A stretch of 64,000 bases of DNA from Chionoecetes opilio (taxonomy: Eukaryota; Arthropoda; Malacostraca; Decapoda; Majidae), in assembly GCA_016584305.1 (NCBI GenBank), contig JACEEZ010011886.1, forward strand, positions 7,501 to 71,500, written 5' to 3'. Shown here piece by piece: positions 57,954 to 64,000 of this stretch. A program made the position numbers and the translations under genes. The notes beneath the pieces were generated by a model that searched no databases, was not told where the DNA came from, and worked only from the letters and a program-made list of their open reading frames with translations. Position 1 is the stretch's first letter, and each line of letters begins with the position of its first letter.

Positions 57954-58253
57954 GGTTACTAGTTATAAGCTGCAACTATATCTGCAAGGAGCACTAGTTC
58001 ACTATCACAATGATTGAAAACTGTCTACTGTGGTTATATTTTAGTAAATGTATCGCGCATAGTGACATAGTCACATTTATTGAAAAAGTTTGTCTGCTCT
58101 ACATTTATAACACAATTTAAACTTTATAAACTTAGTTAATAAACCATGCATTTCTTTTTACCCTTCTTGATGCCGCCTTCTGAGTAAGGGATACGTGACC
58201 AATACTGAAAGAACTCACGGGGTACATAAGATTAAAAAGGTTGAAAACCCCTC

Positions 58254-59790
58254 GTCTATAGTCTATACCATTTCGAAGGTTTTTTTTCTATTCCTTTATT
58301 TATGGTTTCTTTAATTGTTTGCAATACTTTCTACTCATTATAATAGATATGCAAAAATAATATCCTATGCTGATGAAATATATTTGTGCATCCACGGTGG
58401 TGTTTTTTTTGTTGTTGCCTACCATTTCCAAGTATTTTTCTCTTTACTTCTACTAATTTTTGTACTATGTACTTTGGCCTGTATTCGGTGTGGTAATTTT
58501 CGTTTCATTTCGTTATGCAAAAAATGAGACTTCCTTGATAGTGATCTATTCGCAAGGAAAGGAAATGACAGTACATATTTGTGTTTTGATGACGGAACAA
58601 GTCACTGCGGGGAGGTGTCATGCAAGAAAGGTTAACAGCTTTATATCTCGCCGTCCAATACAGTTATCTTACTAGCATACGTATACATAGTCTATTTTTT
58701 GGCGAAAATTCCATTCTATCTTAAGGTCTTATGGTTAAAATTATGCAATATTAATAATAAATAATATGCAATAATATCATCATTATATGCGACTACTGAC
58801 TACTGTACACTATATATACATTTTCCAGCAGTATAGGAGACAGAGCTATCGTCATCGTAAAAATTTCTTACACATCCACACAATCAATACCACTTTCGCA
58901 TAATAAATAATTTTGATCTTTCTTATTATTCATGTGTCTTCAGATAGGATTCACTTCTCAACTGGCAACCCTTTTGATATAATAACTATAATGACTAATG
59001 AATTGCTAAATAAAGAGGAGCAGAGTTATTTATTACCCATTACTCTGAGAAGTATGATTTATATTAAGCTGAAACCACACGGTTATGTCGTTTATGCTAT
59101 TATTTACCTCATTTTAGCATAGTAGGGAACTGGGTTAAAGTAGAAGAAAAGCATATTTACTACTTATTACCACTTATTAGCAGTTCCCGTATGGAAGCTA
59201 AACAAATACATACATAAAACGAGGCCCATTCATTCTCTTTCATCATTTCCACCGCTCTATAGTTCTCTCGATCCCTTACTAGTCATATAAAATCTTGCAT
59301 ATAAAGATGTGAGGCATATATATATTTTTGTTTATTTCCTAACAAGAGAGACTTTCATTTGGTCTCCTTATTTCACTAAGATCTATGAAAGGGATGATAA
59401 GTTTTGTGTAATGTATGCATTGAAATGTTTGATCCACCTAAAGGAATGGTAGTCAGTTTTATTATATTTCATTATGTATTAACTAAGTGTTTCATTCACA
59501 CAAACTTTAATACCTTTGAAATTTTGTCACCAAAATTGTGTCGTGTGGTGTTGTCCCTTGCTTTATCTTTTTTTGTAATTTATGGCAGACAAGATTCCTC
59601 ACCCGACAACACAGGCTCAGCATTTTCTGCCCCTGGAGTCTGGGCCTCAAGCTCTCCCTTTATGTTTTTTTAAAGAGTGACATAAGTAGATTCACAAACG
59701 CACAACAGTGTGAAGTTTGGGCATTGCAGAAAATTAATGTGTTCCAACTGCATCCCTTGAACTTATGCTCCATGAACTCCAGGAAGACCC
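58254..59790. other. No feature recognised
   Basis: AT-rich with only short frames; no domain or repeat identified. Confidence 0.4.
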
Positions 59791-59791
59791 A

Positions 59792-60042
<251 letters not shown>

Positions 60043-60437
60043 GGTCATTGCTTTCTGGTGTTATGGCATTTACATAGGAGAATATAATGGTAATATTTTT
60101 GTGTTATAATAAAAAGTTCACAAGAATGCAAAAAAAAAAAAGAATCTCATGCACCTCAATTTGCTTTTAACTTGAACTTGAATTTTATGGGAAGCGAGAC
60201 AATTACTAAAGCGAATCTAGAAGTGATCCAGGCAAGGAATAGTCGTGAAATTAGGCCATTGTGAGCAAGAATAAACATCAGAAACAGGATAGAATGAGTA
60301 TAAGCTTGTATACATGTAAGAGAGTTCCATATTGATCGTCTTATACCCTCCCTATACATGAAAAAGAGTAGGGTTTTGTGTGGATTGATGGAATATAATA
60401 GTGTCTCATCCTAAAACAATATGTATTTGATCCCCAT

Positions 60438-60713
60438 TTAAGGGGACCGACCCCTTGGTGAGGCCAAAATTCGAGAAATTTACCAAATTCTGACAACACC
60501 GGATTTCACCACCTTCGGACATAGTCTATCGACTGGGTAGTGTAAATTTGCCATCCGATATCCCTAAGTGCCTCAAAAATGGCCTTATTTCAACCTAATG
60601 CGGGTCGATTTCGGCCCTACGTGGCGTAGTAGGTGACCCCTGATTGACCACCATATAGCGAAAGAATTGCGTAAATTGCTTTATTTGCAATGAAATAAAT
60701 GAAAAATGAATTC

Positions 60714-60744
<31 letters not shown>

Positions 60745-61332
60745 ATGAAAAAATATTACAGCAGCAACATGTAATCTGTAACTAAAGTTGAATAAAATAT
60801 GTGTTCGGACTTTGAGAGCGTTCTTCTGAAAAAAACTAGTTTTTTGCACATTATGCTATAAATAGACCAGACTATTCGTCTAGAACAACGATATGCATAT
60901 CACTGGAAAGAGCTTGATTAGCGCTACAATGACCAGGGATTAGATTTTCTATTTTCCATTTCATTCATCTACAATTAGTCTATGAAAAAAATATTTTACC
61001 CAAAATTAGTCATTGCAAATTTTGCACGGCCCTAATTCGACTAATTAGAACTCATTAAAAAATGTGCCTCCTGGTTCTTGTAGAGAAAATCAAGCCCTTT
61101 CCACTGATATGCATATCGTTGTCATAGGATAAATACTGTAGTCTGTTTTTAGGTTTAAGGAAGTTTGTTTCATTTTCGCACTAATTTAGCTCTAACGCGG
61201 TAAATAATTGGCCAATTCTAATGAAATTTCTTGGGTACATACAGTGTAGGGTACCCTATAACTGTGGCAAATTTCAATTGAATCAGATAATAAATACGGA
61301 ATTACTAATCGGCAACCTGTCGGTCCCCTTAA
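60438..61332. mobile_element. TTAA-flanked non-autonomous DNA element
   Basis: GGGGACCGAC (60442) and its complement GTCGGTCCCC (ending 61328) are terminal inverted repeats, each bordered by TTAA (60438-60441 and 61329-61332). An internal inverted pair lies at about 60885-60918 and 61089-61122 (AACGATATGCATATCA(C/G)TGGAAAG). No open reading frame of note. TTAA duplication is known for piggyBac and Kolobok elements; this would be an 887-bp MITE of one of them. Confidence 0.82.
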
Positions 61333-62660
61333 GTACTTTATGCATTTTATCTTCCCTAAATCACAAGTTAAAAATATGGAAAAAATGAAACACTGTCCTC
61401 GTTTTTTTTCAACAGTGCAATTTGTGCAAGCATTACATACAAAAATATATACAGTACATCATTCAGTAGAGTTATAGCTAGACATCAATCATAGTATGTT
61501 GTTATAATGAAAAAAGTATATGCTTATTTGCCTTAATATAATCAAAATCACATTGACCATAATACTACAGCACCTCAGGTTATATATATATTATAAAGTA
61601 ATCTTTGTCTTGCTGTCAGTCAAGTAGATAATATAATACACACACCATCTGTTAAACCTGTTACACCTGTTTCCTGTTACACCTGTCTTACTGAGTTGCA
61701 TTGGTAACTTATTTCACACCAAACAAGTGATCACATTAAAAATTAAAGGACTATCGTTGATATGTTCATACATGGAAAAACAGAGACTTATAGTAAGTTT
61801 AAGTTCAACTTGCCCAAAAGCCACGCCCCCTGCCTTCTTCCCCTTTTCTACGTGGCAGCTGATTGGTGCATTCCTCGTATTAAGGGGGAGAAGACAGAGG
61901 GCGTGGCTTCCGTGCATGTTAAACGTAAATTTACTCCTGTTATTTTCTTGAAACAGCAGCATAACATTATCATGCATTTACTGATCCTGTATCAAAATCT
62001 ATCATTTGGTCTAAAATATAACAGCACTTCACAAAATCATAATACAACCAGTGAAGAGAAGGAATGTATATTTGTTTTTCTCCCACATCCCCAAACCGCA
62101 AATCATGTTTACACTGATGTCTGACCATAATAATGATTGTCAAAATCTATCAAATGGTCTAAAATATAACAGCACAGAAGTCATTTAAAAACTCATAACG
62201 CAACCAGTGAAGGGAAGAAAGGTTTGTCTTTATTTTATCCCACATCCCCAAACCCCAAGTCTTGTTTATTTACACTAATGTAATATCTGACGTTTATCTA
62301 ATGTTTATCTGACTATAATAATGGCAGAGTACACAGCATCACAACTAGCATTTACTTACAAGTGTTCATTAAGTTAGCTTCCCTAAGGATTACTTATTAT
62401 TAAAATATCCTAAACAACCATTGGGTTCAAAAATAGCATATTCATAATTTTTTCCTAACTTTTCAGCTTCTCTCACTACTGAAAAGACTAGAACAATGGA
62501 AACAAATATTGCAGTATGAAAAGTATTAATTAATAAACAAATGATATCCAATTACACCATCAATTTTTCATATGGTGACATTTTTCCTTGGCATTACATT
62601 TGGTATTGCAAAAAAAGTCACAGCACATCAAATTTAATCAATTTTCAAACCCAATGACTC
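61333..62660. other. Unassigned sequence with a hairpin and a local duplication
   Basis: 61819-61843 and 61883-61909 form a hairpin (AGCCACGCCCCCTGCCTTCT with its near-complement). 61988-62125 is duplicated in tandem at 62142-62290 (CAAAATCTATCA, GGTCTAAAATATAACAGCAC, CAACCAGTGAAG, CCCACATCCCCAAACC). No gene. Confidence 0.65.
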
Positions 62661-62665
62661 TGTTA

Positions 62666-62694
62666 TTAGGTTAGGTTAAGGTTAGGTTAGGTTA
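62666..62694 (+). repeat. Short interstitial (TTAGG)n
   Basis: TTAGG TTAGG TTAAGG TTAGG TTAGG TTAA: about five units of the arthropod telomere motif in unique AT-rich sequence. Confidence 0.8.
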
Positions 62695-62699
62695 ATATT

Positions 62700-64000
62700 T
62701 GTTGTGTTGCCCATTCACTATATGATTCTAGGGGGCACAAAACAGATCTTATAGGAGGTTATGATATACCGAAAGTAAATAAATACGTAGATTTCTGCAG
62801 AATTATTTTTCAAACTATTTAACTGTGGATGGAAGCTGAAAAAAAAAAATCTGATGAGCGCATAGCTTGCGAGATAATGATTTCACGGCACATTATTTTG
62901 TGTGGAAGGGTGACAGGAAAAACACAGGATGGAGAAGAAATACAACATTTTCCCTTATGTTTCGACACTCCGTAAACCTGAAATTTCTCTTTGTGGAATG
63001 CTTTTTACCGAAACACAAGAGAAAACATAGTGTTCTTGCATAATTCTGTTTTTGCTACGATTTTTTCACTCACAAGTCTCATCTTTGTCTAAGTGAGTCT
63101 ATTGGTGGATAAAGGAAAGAAAGGTTAGACAGTAGAGGATACAGATTAATGCATAAAATATAACAACATGACATAAGGATATTATAAGTGTGATGGCAGC
63201 ACATTAACGCTGCAAAGGTTTTGGACGTATTTAACAAAAGTATCTTAAATCTGGGAATGTATATAGTAAGATAGTAAGATACAGAGTGAAGGGAAATATC
63301 CGAGACATTCAGTGGACGTGGGGGATGAAAGATACTGATGGACGTGAGGTGAGGCAAAATATGAGATAGTCGATGTAAAGATGAGTAAGAATACACCTAA
63401 AATAAAACTTGTGAATGATTAGTAAATAAAGCATTTACAAGAACTAATGAGTAACAACATATTATATAAACTTTACCAACATTTATATGAGACAAGGAAG
63501 GAGAATGCAAGCTTAGAACAGATAAGCAATTTGTGGAAAACTAATACTTGACCATGCTAGTATAAGATGATGATGAAATGCATGTGCCTAATGAGATATA
63601 GAGCATAATGGGAACATAGAAAGGTACTCAGGAATTAGATCAGACATAATTATTATAATACTCTTAATAGGGAGACCATAATATAGAAATAAAAAAGACA
63701 TAGAATATCAAATATTCAACATTTGTAGACTTTCCATATGTCCTTCCATATTTGTAGACCTTTCAAAGAAACATATGAGGCAATTGGAATGCTATATTTG
63801 ATACCTTGACAAAAATTAATGGAAAGCTGTCTGAGATTTGAAAAGGTTTTAAATATAGAAAATACATGCCATTGCAAGAGATAATTAAGACTCATGAGCA
63901 AGTACCAATAATGTGGGGTATCAGATATCTGTACTATGTAGCATCTGTATAGTACAGTGTGTAAGTAATAAATTCAGAGATTAAGATAGATGAAAACAAG
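62700..64000. other. No feature recognised
   Basis: AT-rich, short frames only (the longest, 63079-63396 minus, shows no domain). Confidence 0.4.

Larger units (their letters stand above)
55403..58253 (+). mobile_element. hAT transposon, nearly complete
   Basis: Left end CAGGGGTTCTCAACCTGGGG and right end ...GGTTGAAAACCCCTC are inverted repeats of the hAT type (CAGGGGTTCTCAACC against GAGGGGTTTTCAACC). Inside lies one transposase gene (55502-57269) and about 900 bp of 3' sequence with a CTAGTTACTTGTA-type repeat. The expected 8-bp duplication is not clean: CTGTAGGG on the left against CTATAGTC on the right. At about 2.85 kb the size fits an autonomous hAT. Confidence 0.85.

Overview
The window is eukaryotic, invertebrate accessory DNA that is overwhelmingly transposon-derived and very rich in microsatellites. 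A decapod crustacean (shrimp, crab or crayfish type) is the best guess. The reasons are long (CA)n, (GA)n and (AT)n arrays, (TTAGG)n as the telomere-type motif, DIRS and CR1-like retroelements, tRNA-Val-derived SINEs with CA tails, and a secreted C-type lectin split by phase-1 introns. The species assignment is an inference.

Layout. 0.1-3.5 kb: a gag-only LTR retrotransposon on the minus strand with two LTRs, a zinc-knuckle gag and a leader carrying a cluster of YY1-like motifs. 5-10.2 kb: three fold-back elements, a CR1-like LINE 3' end and a degraded reverse transcriptase. 13.8-15.8 kb: a 2-kb fold-back MULE derivative with long inverted repeats built from tandem 15-bp units and a 10-bp target duplication. 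17.2-19.3 kb: a LINE flanked by a 25-bp duplication. 19.8-25.9 kb: a 6.1-kb DNA transposon with inverted repeats of about 370 bp. It encodes a decayed multidomain protein whose C-terminal half reads like an XPG/FEN1-type nuclease (Academ-like, tentative). 27.8-30.3 kb: LINE copies interrupted by a solo LTR. 31.4-34 kb: five SINE copies. 35.5-39 kb: a MULE encoding PHD finger, FLYWCH finger and MULE transposase, flanked by complex satellite-like ends. 39.1-47.7 kb: a Gypsy provirus whose 5' LTR is fused to a DIRS tyrosine-recombinase retrotransposon. 47.7-52.7 kb: simple repeats, a hAT relic and an 84-bp minisatellite. 53.0-54.5 kb: the one well-supported host gene, a four-exon C-type lectin-like gene. 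55.4-58.25 kb: an almost complete hAT transposon. 60.4-61.3 kb: a TTAA-flanked non-autonomous DNA element. The remainder to 64 kb is mostly unrecognised AT-rich sequence.

No operon logic applies. The elements are nested and juxtaposed: a solo LTR lies inside a LINE, and a DIRS is fused to a truncated LTR. Almost all transposon genes carry frameshifts or stops. The lectin gene is the only locus that looks functional for the host. The hAT transposase (few lesions) and the MULE and Academ-like genes (readable domains and introns) are the most informative mobile genes. Coordinates of repeat boundaries were found by eye and may be off by a few bases.
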